From: Marinilactibacillus sp042660675
GTDB lineage: Bacteria; Bacillota; Bacilli; Lactobacillales; Carnobacteriaceae_A
Length of the DNA stretch: 64,000 nucleotides
Direction: 5' to 3'
Assembly: GCF_042660675.1 (NCBI RefSeq)
Contig: NZ_JBHSUL010000027.1
Coordinates: 124,001-188,000, forward strand
In this document: piece by piece, positions 16,342 to 24,629 of the stretch
How positions within the stretch are numbered: position 1 is the first letter of the stretch
Layout of the letters: every line of letters starts with the position of its first letter
The notes under the pieces: generated by a model
The model's database searches: none
The model's input: the letters and a program-made list of their open reading frames with translations, nothing else
What the model was told of the DNA's origin: nothing
Position numbers and translations under genes: made by a program

Positions 16342-17295
16342 TTAGTTCATGACGTCTTCCCAAGTTGTTACTTCACCAGTGAAGATTTGTTGAACTTGGT
16401 CTAAAGTTAAATCTTCAAGTGGGTTTTCAGGATTTACAACTACTGCAATTCCATCCAAAGCGATTGCTTCGTGTGAGATTGTTGCACCTTCATCATCAGT
16501 GATTTCACGAGAAGCCATTCCGATATCAGCTGTTCCGTCTTGAGCTGCAGTTACACCAGCACTTGAACCTGTTGCTGAAATATCAAAATTCACATCCGGA
16601 TACATAGCAGAGAAAGCTTCAGATAATGCTTCTGCTACTGGTGCTACTGAAGTTGAACCTGCAAGGCTGATTGTTCCTTCGATTCCTTCAGCTTCTTCGT
16701 ATGCTGCTGCATCTTGATCTACTTTAATGTAACCAGCTTCTTCAACAACATCTTGTCCTTCAGCAGAGAAGATGAAGTCCCAGAACTCTTGAGCTACTGG
16801 AGATAAGTCTTCACCGTATGCCATGTTAAATGGACGAGAAATGCCATAGTTTCCATCAACAATCTCTTCATCAGTCGGAGCAGCTCCATCAACGTTTACA
16901 CCTTTTACTTGGTCACTCATTGAACCAATAGAGATGTAACCAATACCATTAGTATCGCCTGCAACTGTTGTAATGACTCCGTTCGTACCGTTTTGGATTG
17001 TTGCTGCTTGATATGTGTTATCAGTGTCGCCGTCTTCAGATAACACGCCAGTGATTTCGTTGAAAGCATCACGTGTACCAGAACCGTCTTCACGTACAAC
17101 AACGTTCATTGTAGTTGAAGTATCAAAGTCACTTGTTGCTGCATCATCAGTTGCTGCGCCACCAGTTTCTGTAGTATCAGTATCATCTGTACCAGTATCT
17201 CCAGAACCTGTATCAGATCCGCCGTCTCCACAAGCTGCTAATAATGCTGTTGCACTAAGTGCCATAATCCATTTCGATGCGTACTTAAGTTTCAT
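16342..17295 (-). CDS. pstS: PstS, phosphate-binding lipoprotein with permuted halves
   Basis: This is the extracellular phosphate-binding lipoprotein of the Pst importer. The signal peptide ends in lipobox LLAAC (Cys about residue 20), followed by a linker of about 35 Asp/Thr/Gly-rich residues. The halves are in swapped order compared with Bacillus or E. coli PstS. The segment with REDGSGTRDAF, TVAGDTNGIGYISIG and EEAGYI, normally C-terminal, comes first (about residues 60-190). The segment with GTISLAGSTSVAPVAEAL, TGSSAGVTAAQ and IALDGIAVVVNPENP, normally N-terminal, comes second (about 200-317). All phosphate-binding loops are present. ATG at 17295 has AGGAGA 7 bases upstream. A longer frame to 17379 lacks this site. 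The product is 317 residues. Confidence 0.93.
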   Translation of the reverse strand: MKLKYASKWIMALSATALLAACGDGGSDTGSGDTGTDDTDTTETGGAATDDAATSDFDTSTTMNVVVREDGSGTRDAFNEITGVLSEDGDTDNTYQAATIQNGTNGVITTVAGDTNGIGYISIGSMSDQVKGVNVDGAAPTDEEIVDGNYGISRPFNMAYGEDLSPVAQEFWDFIFSAEGQDVVEEAGYIKVDQDAAAYEEAEGIEGTISLAGSTSVAPVAEALSEAFSAMYPDVNFDISATGSSAGVTAAQDGTADIGMASREITDDEGATISHEAIALDGIAVVVNPENPLEDLTLDQVQQIFTGEVTTWEDVMN

Positions 17296-17390
17296 TTTAA
17301 ATCTCCTTCTGATTAAGTTATGTGATGGACAGTTTATCTTGCCCTCGGTTCTTATACTACAATCCGATTGTTGATTCATTGCTGAGATTA

Positions 17391-17428
17391 TGTGTAGTTC
17401 ATGTAAATGAATGTAAATTTAATGTAAA
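17391..17428 (-). promoter_or_regulatory. PhoP-box-like array upstream of pstS
   Basis: On the minus strand three TTTACA hexamers (17423-17428, 17412-17417, 17402-17407) and a weaker TACACA (17391-17396) are spaced at 10-11 bases. This matches the Bacillus PhoP box of TTAACA-like direct repeats with about 5 bases between them. It lies about 100-130 bases upstream of the pstS start codon. A possible -10 (TATAAG, 17352-17357) lies downstream. I infer PhoP-activated, phosphate-starvation expression. Confidence 0.65.
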
Positions 17429-17515
17429 TATAAAAGGAATTCCAAAACAACATTTATTTGAAATCCTTTACCTAAAGCATTGTCAAATGTAAACACTCTT
17501 TATTTTGTGGAATTA

Positions 17516-17575
17516 ACAAAAAAGTTCTTCTCCCAAATCATTCAATTTACATTGAACAAATCAAGACAAGAACTT
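17516..17575 (-). terminator. Terminator of the carboxylate transporter gene
   Basis: AAGTTCTT pairs with AAGAACTT, with an inner TTCAAT/ATTGAA stem, followed on the minus strand by T6. Confidence 0.75.
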
Positions 17576-17582
17576 CAAATCT

Positions 17583-19001
17583 CTAAAAATTTAGTAAGAT
17601 TGGTTGTAGGAAATAGACTGCTAGTACAATAACGACAATACTGACGATGTTCATCCAGAAACCAGCTTTTACCATATCTTCTATTTTCAATTCGTTAGTA
17701 CTAAATACAGCTGCATTAGGCGGTGTTGATATGGGTAACATAAACGCGCAAGAAGACGCTAAAGCAACAACAGCCATAATACCGTATGGTGCGACTCCTA
17801 TCCCTGCTGCAAGACCGACACTAATAGGCATCAGCATATTGGATACAGCTGTATTGGACATAATTTCTGTCATGAATAAGACAGTGGTGGTTAAAATAAT
17901 CAAAATTACAAAGTAATTGAATTGATCGAGATTAGACAAGATCTCTCCAAACCATAAAGTCAGTCCAGAAGATTCAAAGGCCGCCGCAAGAGATAACCCT
18001 CCTCCGAACAACAATAGTAACCCCCAAGACAGATGCTTCATATCGATCCAATCCAGTAACCTACCACCTTTTGAGCTTGGAATCAAAAAGAGTAAAGTTG
18101 CTCCAAAGATTGAAATCGTCGTATCTGAAAGTTCAAATGGAAGAAATCCACCAAAGATCCAAAGTAAGCCAATTAATGAGAAGACAATTAAAACCATTTT
18201 TTCCTCTATAGACATCGGTCCTAGATCAATTAATTGCTGCTTTGCAAAATCAGAAGAGATTTCTCCCACCTGTTTCACTTTGAATTTGATCCTTGTAATG
18301 TAAAAGTATAAAACAATCATCAAAACTATTGTAATGACGATACCAAATAAAAACCAGTCCGAAAATGTTACATTTTGATCCAACATAGTCGAAGCGATAG
18401 CTACGAACGCTGCATTAGGAACTGAACCAACGATTGTTGCCAGTCCCCCTATCGAAGCGGAATAAGCGACCATCAAGAGTAAGCCTTTTGAGAAGTTTTC
18501 CATAGATTCTGTATCAAAGAAGTTCTTCTCTCTTATTTCTGAAATCAAAGCAATTGCAATGGGCAGCATCATCAGTGCTGTTGCCGCATTGGAGATCCAC
18601 ATTGATAAAAATGCCGTCGCCAGTCCAACGCCTAATATGATTCGATTACTACTTGTACCTAGAATCGAAATAATTGTCATTGCAATTCTCTTATGCAGAT
18701 TCCATTTTTCAATAGCAATGGCTATTGTAAATCCTCCCATATACATAAAAACGATTGGGTTCCCATAAGCTGCCGCGGCAGTCGCTTGGTCTGCTCCACC
18801 TGTTAACGGCAATAGGAAAATGGGTAACAAGGATGTAGCTGGTATCGGCAAAGCTTCCGTGATCCACCAAATCGCCACCCAAGCCGTTACGCCTAACACC
18901 GCTCTAGGTGAATCTTCTAGCCCAGTAAGGTTGGGTAAAAAATAGAGTACTGAGAACAACAGTGGACCAAAGATCAGTCCTACTTTTTTTGTATCGATCA
19001 T
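17583..19001 (-). CDS. DASS-family carboxylate transporter (SLC13)
   Basis: This is a 472-residue membrane protein of the divalent anion:sodium symporter family, with about 11-12 helices and two re-entrant hairpins. Both SNT-type substrate/sodium signature regions are visible: WISNAATALMMLP in the first half and EIMSNTAVSNMLMPI in the second. The opening GVTAWVAIWWITEALPIPATSLLP is also family-typical. It probably imports a di- or tricarboxylate such as malate, succinate or citrate with sodium; some relatives carry sulfate. I chose ATG at 19001 because GGGGAGAAAG lies 4-7 bases upstream. It is monocistronic with its own terminator. Confidence 0.88.
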   Translation of the reverse strand: MIDTKKVGLIFGPLLFSVLYFLPNLTGLEDSPRAVLGVTAWVAIWWITEALPIPATSLLPIFLLPLTGGADQATAAAAYGNPIVFMYMGGFTIAIAIEKWNLHKRIAMTIISILGTSSNRIILGVGLATAFLSMWISNAATALMMLPIAIALISEIREKNFFDTESMENFSKGLLLMVAYSASIGGLATIVGSVPNAAFVAIASTMLDQNVTFSDWFLFGIVITIVLMIVLYFYITRIKFKVKQVGEISSDFAKQQLIDLGPMSIEEKMVLIVFSLIGLLWIFGGFLPFELSDTTISIFGATLLFLIPSSKGGRLLDWIDMKHLSWGLLLLFGGGLSLAAAFESSGLTLWFGEILSNLDQFNYFVILIILTTTVLFMTEIMSNTAVSNMLMPISVGLAAGIGVAPYGIMAVVALASSCAFMLPISTPPNAAVFSTNELKIEDMVKAGFWMNIVSIVVIVLAVYFLQPILLNF

Positions 19002-19054
19002 TTTCTTTCTCCCCATTTCTTGAATCTATTATAAAAAGACTTCTCACACAGCGA

Positions 19055-19098
19055 AATAGTGCCCACCCAGTCTTTAATTGTTACTGGGCAGCACTATT
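19055..19098. terminator. Hairpin between tautomerase and transporter genes
   Basis: AATAGTGC pairs with GCACTATT, and CCCAGT pairs with ACTGGG inside. The T-rich tail is better on the plus strand, yet both flanking genes are on the minus strand. It may work in both directions. Confidence 0.6.
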
Positions 19099-19133
19099 TT
19101 TGTTGTGGACTCATTCAATTTAGTATTTCAAAA

Positions 19134-19313
19134 TTATCCTTGATACTGACCTTTAGTAGCAATATTGGTTTTCTTAATATCATTGATGATGACTGTAATG
19201 GCGTCTTTTTGAGCACCTGTGTGTGTTTCTACCGCCTTAACGATATCCTCTACTAAATGCTTTTTCTGTTCATCAGAACGTCCTTCAATCATCTCTACGT
19301 GAACGATTGGCAT
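19134..19313 (-). CDS. 4-oxalocrotonate tautomerase-family enzyme
   Basis: This is a 59-residue protein of the smallest tautomerase fold, which uses the N-terminal proline freed by methionine removal as catalytic base. The sequence begins MPIVHVEMIEGRS, and GAGGTG lies 6 bases before this ATG, so the start that exposes Pro1 is well supported. A longer frame would bury it. The segment VEDIVKAVETHTGAQ and the terminal INDIKKTNIATKGQ are typical of the DmpI/YwhB-like group. The substrate is unknown. There is no aromatic degradation operon nearby. Confidence 0.9.
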   Translation of the reverse strand: MPIVHVEMIEGRSDEQKKHLVEDIVKAVETHTGAQKDAITVIINDIKKTNIATKGQYQG

Positions 19314-19394
19314 GTGTTTCACCTCTTTTTGATTTGTATGAAATATCATAGCATACTTTTTCTAACGCTCTGCCTTCTTTTTAGAATGTTAAGC

Positions 19395-19433
19395 AAAAAG
19401 GATCAATCACTTTATTAAAAGCGATTAATCCTT
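19395..19433 (-). terminator. Terminator of metNIQ
   Basis: AAGGAT-AATC pairs with GATT-ATCCTT, and the minus strand continues into T5. It lies 34 bases after the metQ stop. Confidence 0.8.
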
Positions 19434-19467
19434 ATTTTGACTTAAGAATATTTTGTTAGAAAATTAT

Positions 19468-20331
19468 TTACTTGGAAACCGGTACAACTGAACCGCCCCA
19501 AGTTTCTAGAATGAAGTCTTGTGTTTCTTGACTATGCAATTCGTCTACTAGCTTAATGATGGCTTCGTTTTCAGCATCTTCTGAACGAACAGCAATAATA
19601 TTAGCATACGGAGAATCTTCTCCTTGAATCGCGATTGAATCTTCTACAGGATTTAAGTCATTATCCACAGCGAAGTTTGAGTTGATAAAGACAACATCTC
19701 CTTCGTTGTTCTCATAAAGTTGAACCATCAAGTCGGGTGCATAATCATACTGGAAGTCAAGGTTACGTTCGTTTTCAACGATATCATCAAATGTCGCATC
19801 TGTGATATTCACACTTTCATCTACTTTGATTAGATCGTGGTCTTGTAGAATTTCAAGGATACGGCCATAATCAGATGCATTACTACTGACCAAAACTTCA
19901 GCACCTTCTGGAAGATCTTCTAATCGGTCAATAGATTGCGAATAAGCTGCGATCGGTTCAATATGAATTCCACCTGCATTAACAAAATCATAACCGAACT
20001 GTTCTACTTCTGCATCAAAGTAAGGAACATGCTGGAAGTAGTTTGCGTCTAAATCTCCAGCATCTAGAGCCTGGTTGATTAATGGATAATCTGTATAGGT
20101 AATAATTTCTAAATCAACACCTTCTTCTGCAAGTATTGGTTTAACGAACTCTAAAATCTCTGCGTGTGGTGTGTTTGTCGCACCGATTTTGATAGTTGTT
20201 TCTTCTGATGCTGAGTCTGTTGTGTCACCTGAACCCTCATTTGCTGAATCATCCGATCCATTGCCACAGGCACTTAATAGTGCAACCGCTCCTGCTGATA
20301 GTAATACTTTTTTCCATAATGAATTTGTCAT
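19468..20331 (-). CDS. metQ: MetQ, methionine-binding lipoprotein
   Basis: This is the substrate-binding lipoprotein of the methionine ABC importer (NlpA/MetQ family). The signal peptide ends in lipobox LLSAC (Cys about residue 22) and is followed by an acidic Ser/Asp linker. The mature protein shows IKIGATNTPHAEILEFVKP, LDANYFQHVPY and the SNASDYGR segment expected of MetQ. I chose ATG at 20331 with GGGGGA 7 bases upstream; a longer frame lacks a ribosome site. The product is 287 residues. It is the last gene of metNIQ, under the methionine T-box. Confidence 0.95.
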   Translation of the reverse strand: MTNSLWKKVLLSAGAVALLSACGNGSDDSANEGSGDTTDSASEETTIKIGATNTPHAEILEFVKPILAEEGVDLEIITYTDYPLINQALDAGDLDANYFQHVPYFDAEVEQFGYDFVNAGGIHIEPIAAYSQSIDRLEDLPEGAEVLVSSNASDYGRILEILQDHDLIKVDESVNITDATFDDIVENERNLDFQYDYAPDLMVQLYENNEGDVVFINSNFAVDNDLNPVEDSIAIQGEDSPYANIIAVRSEDAENEAIIKLVDELHSQETQDFILETWGGSVVPVSK

Positions 20332-20386
20332 GTTATTTTCCCCCATAAATCTATTTTTTAAAAGTTTATTCCTATAGTTATTGATG

Positions 20387-21094
20387 TTACCTTTTATCGA
20401 TTCTCTTGACGGCAATATCTCCAATCGCTTGTAGGATAAATACAATGAATACGATTGTGATCGTTGCGACGAGAACCACTGTGTTTCGTCCTCTTTGAAA
20501 TCCATCCAGATAAGCCATATTGCCTAAACCACCTGCTCCGATAATCCCAGCAATAGCTGAAAAACCGACCAATGAGATAGCTGTGACGGTGATTCCTGCA
20601 ACAAGTGACGGCAAACTTTCAGGTATCAGTACTTTGCCGATGATCTGAAGCTTACTCGCGCCCATTGCTTCGGCTGCTTCCACCACGCCTTTATCAACAT
20701 CTCTGAATCCTGATTCAACTAATCTAGCATAAAACGGTGCGGCTGATAAAATCAGAGCCGGTAGCCCCGCCGTCGGACCGGTCATCGTACCCAGTAGTGC
20801 TCGAGTAAATGGAATCATCAAAACAATCAAGATAATAAAGGGAATGGACCGGAAGACATTAACTAAAAATGTAGTTATATAGTAAACGATTTTTGCAAAC
20901 CCACCATTTCTACGACTTGTTTCATATAATAGCAAACCTAAAACTAAGCCAATAATGAAAACTGCAACTAAAGAGGCGAACGTCATATACAAGGTATCTT
21001 GAGTGTTTTCCCACAGTTTCGTTAAGTCAACATCTTCCCAGTTGGTGTAAGACTGGAACACTTCCAATAAACTTTGATCTCTACGCATAATCAA
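20387..21094 (-). CDS. metI: MetI, methionine ABC transporter permease
   Basis: This is a 235-residue permease with five predicted membrane helices and the coupling loop EAAEAMGASKLQIIGKVLIPES (about residues 130-150). It forms the membrane channel of MetNIQ. The start overlaps the metN end by 14 bases, so translation is coupled. A slightly shorter start (MRRDQ) is equally possible. Confidence 0.95.
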   Translation of the reverse strand: MIMRRDQSLLEVFQSYTNWEDVDLTKLWENTQDTLYMTFASLVAVFIIGLVLGLLLYETSRRNGGFAKIVYYITTFLVNVFRSIPFIILIVLMIPFTRALLGTMTGPTAGLPALILSAAPFYARLVESGFRDVDKGVVEAAEAMGASKLQIIGKVLIPESLPSLVAGITVTAISLVGFSAIAGIIGAGGLGNMAYLDGFQRGRNTVVLVATITIVFIVFILQAIGDIAVKRIDKR

Positions 21095-22112
21095 TCACCT
21101 CTATTTCAATATCGTATCCTTCAATCTGTTTCAAGCCTTTCTCCACATCTTTTGGATCTCCTGTTACTTGAACGTAAAGGGAACCTACTGCATCTTCTTG
21201 TGACTCTTGAATATTCCCTTGAATAATATTGATATCCACATTACAAGTTCTGGAGATTTTAGAGATAAATGGATTCCTTACTTGATCCCCTGCGAAAACC
21301 AGTCTAGCAATTTTCCCTTCAGGATATTTTCTAGCCAATTCATGCAAAATCGTAATGACATCTTCTGAATCAGCTGATGTATCTTGTCTAATAAACTGTT
21401 TTGTAATTTCTTGTTCAGGGTTCCTGAAGACTTGTGTAACTTTTCCTTCTTCCACGACTTTCCCTTTGCTCATGACTGCTACGCGATCACAGATTCTTCT
21501 GATCACTTGCATCTCATGTGTAATCAAGACGATGGTCAGATTCAACTTACGATTAATATCTAGTAATAATTCAAGAACATCTTCCGTCGTTTTAGGATCT
21601 AAGGCACTGGTTGCTTCATCACATAAAAGGACTTTAGGATCATTCGCCAAGGCTCTAGCAATACCGACTCTTTGTTTTTGTCCACCTGAAAGTTGTGAAG
21701 GATACGCTTCTTCTCTGCCTTCCAGTCCAACTAAACGAATCAGTTCTTTCGCTCTATCCACTCGCTTTGCCTTAGGTACTTTTGCGATTTCTAGCGGAAA
21801 CATAATGTTTTCTAAAACTGTTCTACTCCAAAGTAGGTTAAAGTGTTGGAAAATCATCCCAATTTTCTGTCTTTCTTTTCTCAGCGTTGCATTTTTTAAA
21901 GTGTTCAGTGCTTTACCGGCTAATGATACTTCTCCTGATGTTGGTTTTTCCAGTCCGTTCAGTAATCTAAGTAACGTACTTTTTCCAGCACCAGAGTAAC
22001 CGATGATTCCGTATATCTCACCATCCTGTATCGCGATATTGACATCGTCTAGAGCTGTGACGTCATCTTGTTTTGTCTTATAAACTTTATTGATCTGTTT
22101 TAATTCGATCAT
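21081..22112 (-). CDS. metN: MetN, methionine ABC transporter ATPase
   Basis: This is the 343-residue ATPase of the methionine importer. Walker A is GYSGAGKST (about residues 38-46), the signature is LSGGQKQRVGIARAL and Walker B is VLLCDEATSALDP. After the ABC domain comes a C-terminal NIL regulatory domain (about residues 265-340) that in characterised MetN proteins binds methionine and inhibits transport. I chose ATG at 22112 with TAGGAGG 7 bases upstream. The longer frame to 22235 runs into the leader. Expression is controlled by the T-box leader upstream. Confidence 0.96.
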   Translation of the reverse strand: MIELKQINKVYKTKQDDVTALDDVNIAIQDGEIYGIIGYSGAGKSTLLRLLNGLEKPTSGEVSLAGKALNTLKNATLRKERQKIGMIFQHFNLLWSRTVLENIMFPLEIAKVPKAKRVDRAKELIRLVGLEGREEAYPSQLSGGQKQRVGIARALANDPKVLLCDEATSALDPKTTEDVLELLLDINRKLNLTIVLITHEMQVIRRICDRVAVMSKGKVVEEGKVTQVFRNPEQEITKQFIRQDTSADSEDVITILHELARKYPEGKIARLVFAGDQVRNPFISKISRTCNVDINIIQGNIQESQEDAVGSLYVQVTGDPKDVEKGLKQIEGYDIEIEVIDYA

Positions 22113-22196
22113 GTTGTTTCCTCCTAAAGAAAAGTGGTTCCCGTCAGCCGATTTCAGAGATAAATATGTCTTATTCTTAGTGATTTTAACAATAAA

Positions 22197-22515
22197 AAAA
22201 GCTTTTGTCCTATAGAATCCATTCGTAGATTCCAAAGGACAAAAGCTTTAGCTTTCGTGTTACCACCTTTATTCGTCTGGTACTCGCGTATCAGACCTCA
22301 ACCAGTACTTGGACTATTTTCCGTATACCGTGGCACGTTATCGGGTGCAACCGGATCAGGCTTATGATTGCTCATTCACCTAATCTGCTCAAAGCTCATT
22401 TTCCATCCCGTTTACATTGCTGCTTTTCACCAATTAGCAGCTCTCTTTGAATGTTTCTTGGATGTACTCTACTTATCATCGCTTGTTTATTTGATTCGCA
22501 TAACTTGTTGTATTA
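22197..22515 (-). promoter_or_regulatory. T-box leader, methionine-specific, for metNIQ
   Basis: On the minus strand a long leader contains the T-box core GGTGGTAACACG (22256-22268). Its TGGT can pair with the tRNA 3' end ACCA. It is followed by a strong terminator (22199-22248: AAGCTTTTGTCC with its complement, then a T run). In stem I, CATCC pairs with GGATG. The specifier-loop side reads GAAAATGAGC, which places the codon ATG at 22399-22397 and so indicates tRNA-Met. Uncharged tRNA-Met would favour the antiterminator and allow metNIQ expression during methionine shortage. Confidence 0.88.
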
Positions 22516-22526
22516 ATGTGATTTTT

Positions 22527-22555
22527 ATAATATCAAGATACCGGAAGACTGTCAA
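22527..22555 (-). promoter_or_regulatory. Sigma-A promoter of metNIQ
   Basis: TTGACA (22550-22555), a spacer of exactly 17 bases and TATTAT (22527-22532) form a near-consensus promoter that starts the T-box leader. Its -35 lies just before the gcvH stop codon. Confidence 0.85.
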
Positions 22556-22557
22556 GC

Positions 22558-22917
22558 TTAATTTTCGTTTCCCCATACTTTATCTGAAAATGTACGAACT
22601 GTATCGTGATCTGAGCTAGCCAATTCTACGATCCAATTTTCTGTCTTGTCCGCTGAATTCAATAATTCTGGTTCATCTTCCACTTCTTTATGAACAGCAG
22701 TTATGGTTCCACTGATAGGAATGGTCAGCTCCGTTACGGCTTTAGCACCCTCGACACCTAGTAGTACGTCTCCAGCTTTAAGATTTGTGCCTTCTTCCGG
22801 CAATTCTACAAACATAACTTCTCCAATATCATCTTGCCCTTTTTCTGATAGTCCAATTCTATAGTTGTCTGATATTTTTTCGATCCACACACCAGACTCA
22901 TGATATTTTACCGTCAT
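22558..22917 (-). CDS. gcvH: GcvH-like lipoyl carrier protein
   Basis: This is a 119-residue lipoyl-domain protein of the glycine cleavage H type. The lipoylation lysine lies in VEGAKAVTELTIPISG (about residues 61-76), equivalent to the ES-x-KA motif of GcvH, with Glu replaced by Gly-Ala before Lys-Ala. The flanking hairpin and the final ENWIVELASSD are family-like. ATG at 22917 has GGAGG upstream, and its ATG overlaps the stop of the ArsC-like gene (ATGA). No gcvT or gcvP is nearby. In B. subtilis the same ArsC-like/gcvH pair exists (yusI-gcvH), where GcvH serves as a lipoyl relay for other enzymes. I infer the same role. Confidence 0.88.
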   Translation of the reverse strand: MTVKYHESGVWIEKISDNYRIGLSEKGQDDIGEVMFVELPEEGTNLKAGDVLLGVEGAKAVTELTIPISGTITAVHKEVEDEPELLNSADKTENWIVELASSDHDTVRTFSDKVWGNEN

Positions 22918-23291
22918 TTTTGATCCTCCTTTTCTTTTTCCCACACTGTTTCATATTCTGCTTCTTTAAATCCAACTGTTAGATTATTTTGATTGAAAGC
23001 TAGCGGTCGCTTGACTAACATGCCGTCTTGGGACAATAACTCTGCCGCTTCTTGAATCGTTAGATTCGGTACTATTTCTTTTAAGTTTTTTTCTCGATAT
23101 ACTTGTCCGCTTGTATTGAAAAACTGTTTGATCGGACGATCTGTTTTTTCAAGCAATTCAGCCCATTCTTCTTTTGATAAGGATGTCTCTTTTAGATTGA
23201 TCCACTCATATGCGATTGATCTTTCGTCCAGCCACTTTTGGGCTTTTTTACACGTTGTACATGTCGGGTGGCAATAAAATTTCATTTTCAA
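22914..23291 (-). CDS. ArsC/Spx-family thioredoxin-fold protein (YusI-like)
   Basis: This is a 125-residue protein of the ArsC/Spx family. The N-terminal FYCHPTCTTCKKAQKWL contains a CxxC pair (CTTC), and the C-terminal VKRPLAF motif with Arg is the conserved ArsC element. The length and the IKQFFNTSG segment fit the YusI-type arsenate reductase-like group rather than Spx itself. A true arsenate reductase role is unlikely without an ars operon. It is the first gene of a pair with gcvH (4-base overlap), which suggests a role linked to lipoyl or thiol redox state. That is inference. Confidence 0.88.
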   Translation of the reverse strand: MKMKFYCHPTCTTCKKAQKWLDERSIAYEWINLKETSLSKEEWAELLEKTDRPIKQFFNTSGQVYREKNLKEIVPNLTIQEAAELLSQDGMLVKRPLAFNQNNLTVGFKEAEYETVWEKEKEDQK

Positions 23292-23358
23292 TACTCCTTA
23301 TCGTTGAATCATCTCTATCTATTATACGGTATTTCACTAAAAAGAAAAAGAGGACAAA

Positions 23359-23400
23359 AGAAAAACGAGGAAGGTCTCCCCTTAGCCTCGTCTTCGCCTT
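23359..23400 (-). terminator. Terminator of the BrkB-type gene
   Basis: ACGAGG pairs with CCTCGT, with CTAAGG/CCTT inside, and the minus strand then runs into T5. Confidence 0.78.
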
Positions 23401-23407
23401 TAATAAA

Positions 23408-24451
23408 CTAACCATCCATTTTTGCTTCATCACTGTCTTGCTTAATGGTCTCAAGTTCGTCTTCTTTTAACCGATTTACTTTGTAAATGACTTTTTTCAG
23501 AATCACTGTATCTTCCTCGTCTGGATAACCCGTCCATTCTGAGTCACTGATCTGTTTTTCTCTTCTAAGGTCTGATTCATATTCCGGAACAGATTTGCCA
23601 TTTTTCCATTCAAAAATAATCGTATTCAAGAGTCCACCTAGTAAAATAATGATACTAGATAAAAAGAGAAACAACATCAAAGCGATGAACGCTCCAAAAG
23701 TCGCATTTGCTATGGCATCTCCACCTGCAAGATTCAAATAAAGTGAGAATCCTTGCACAAGGATTAACCAACCAATAGTAGAGAAAATCGCACCAGGGAA
23801 AGAATATTTCATTGTAAGACTATGGTTAGGTATAAACCGATATACGATTAAGAATACGATGAACAAAATGGCAATCAAGACAACATATCTTAAGATTAAA
23901 AAAGCATCAATAAACGGTAGTTGTAGGCCGACAAAATCTTGTACGATATTCAGAATTTGTTCTCCAAACACGAATAAGAATACAGCTAGACCGATAACTA
24001 CTAATATGGCGACCATCACAAACACTGAGATAATACGTGCAATGATAAAGTTATTTTGCATCGTTGCGCCATATACATCATTCAAGACTTTTCTGAGTAT
24101 ATTGATCACTTTACTGGCTGACCAGATTGCACCTAACAAACCAATGGAGATTACGCCTCCACTTCCGCTTTCCAAGTAACTCGCGAGTGTTGGTTCAAGT
24201 ACATTGAAGATATCTTGCGGGATAACTTCTGACATAAAATCCAAGATATCCGCTGTCGCTACTGGTAGTAAAGGTATCACGTTTGCGATAACCAACAGTA
24301 CCGGCAACAGAGATAGCAAAAGGAAATACGCCATTCCAGCTGCACTCTGATTGATATCTGCTCGTTCCCAATTGGACTGAAAAATATTAATCAGTCGAAT
24401 TAGTTTCTTCTTATGAGGAATCTTGTCCTCGAATTTTTCTACTTTTTCCAT
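23408..24451 (-). CDS. YihY/BrkB-family membrane protein
   Basis: This is a membrane protein of about 347 residues with six or more helices. It opens with an amphipathic helix (RLINIFQSNWERADINQSAAGMAYFLLLSLLP), which matches the conserved start of the YihY/BrkB family (formerly misnamed RNase BN). IWSASKVINILRKVLNDVYG (about residues 105-125) is another family signature. The C-terminal 70 residues are cytosolic and highly charged. I chose ATG at 24451 with AGGAAG 8 bases upstream; in-frame starts at 24457 and 24460 are possible. Members are inner-membrane proteins of unsettled function. Confidence 0.9.
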   Translation of the reverse strand: MEKVEKFEDKIPHKKKLIRLINIFQSNWERADINQSAAGMAYFLLLSLLPVLLVIANVIPLLPVATADILDFMSEVIPQDIFNVLEPTLASYLESGSGGVISIGLLGAIWSASKVINILRKVLNDVYGATMQNNFIIARIISVFVMVAILVVIGLAVFLFVFGEQILNIVQDFVGLQLPFIDAFLILRYVVLIAILFIVFLIVYRFIPNHSLTMKYSFPGAIFSTIGWLILVQGFSLYLNLAGGDAIANATFGAFIALMLFLFLSSIIILLGGLLNTIIFEWKNGKSVPEYESDLRREKQISDSEWTGYPDEEDTVILKKVIYKVNRLKEDELETIKQDSDEAKMDG

Positions 24452-24574
24452 ACTCATCACTTCCTAATACTGTTGATCCCCAACAGTTCTTTGTTTCATC
24501 ATATCATATTCATATACTCAAACCGTATTGAAAGGCATTTACAATTTTGGATTCTTTTTAAATCGACTACATAA

Positions 24575-24614
24575 ATAAAAAACCACACCAGATTCCATAA
24601 GGGACCTGATGTGG
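24575..24614 (-). terminator. Terminator of the DUF2969 gene
   Basis: CCACACCAG pairs with CTGATGTGG, followed on the minus strand by T6. Confidence 0.85.
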
Positions 24615-24629
24615 GACAGTTATTTACGC

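Noticed and set aside
17015..17374. Plus-strand 119-codon frame opposite pstS
   Set aside because: It results from the acidic Asp/Thr codon run of the PstS linker read in antisense.
21355..21999. Plus-strand 214-codon frame opposite metN
   Set aside because: It is antisense to a clearly conserved ATPase; Ser/Leu/Thr-rich composition is typical of an antisense shadow.
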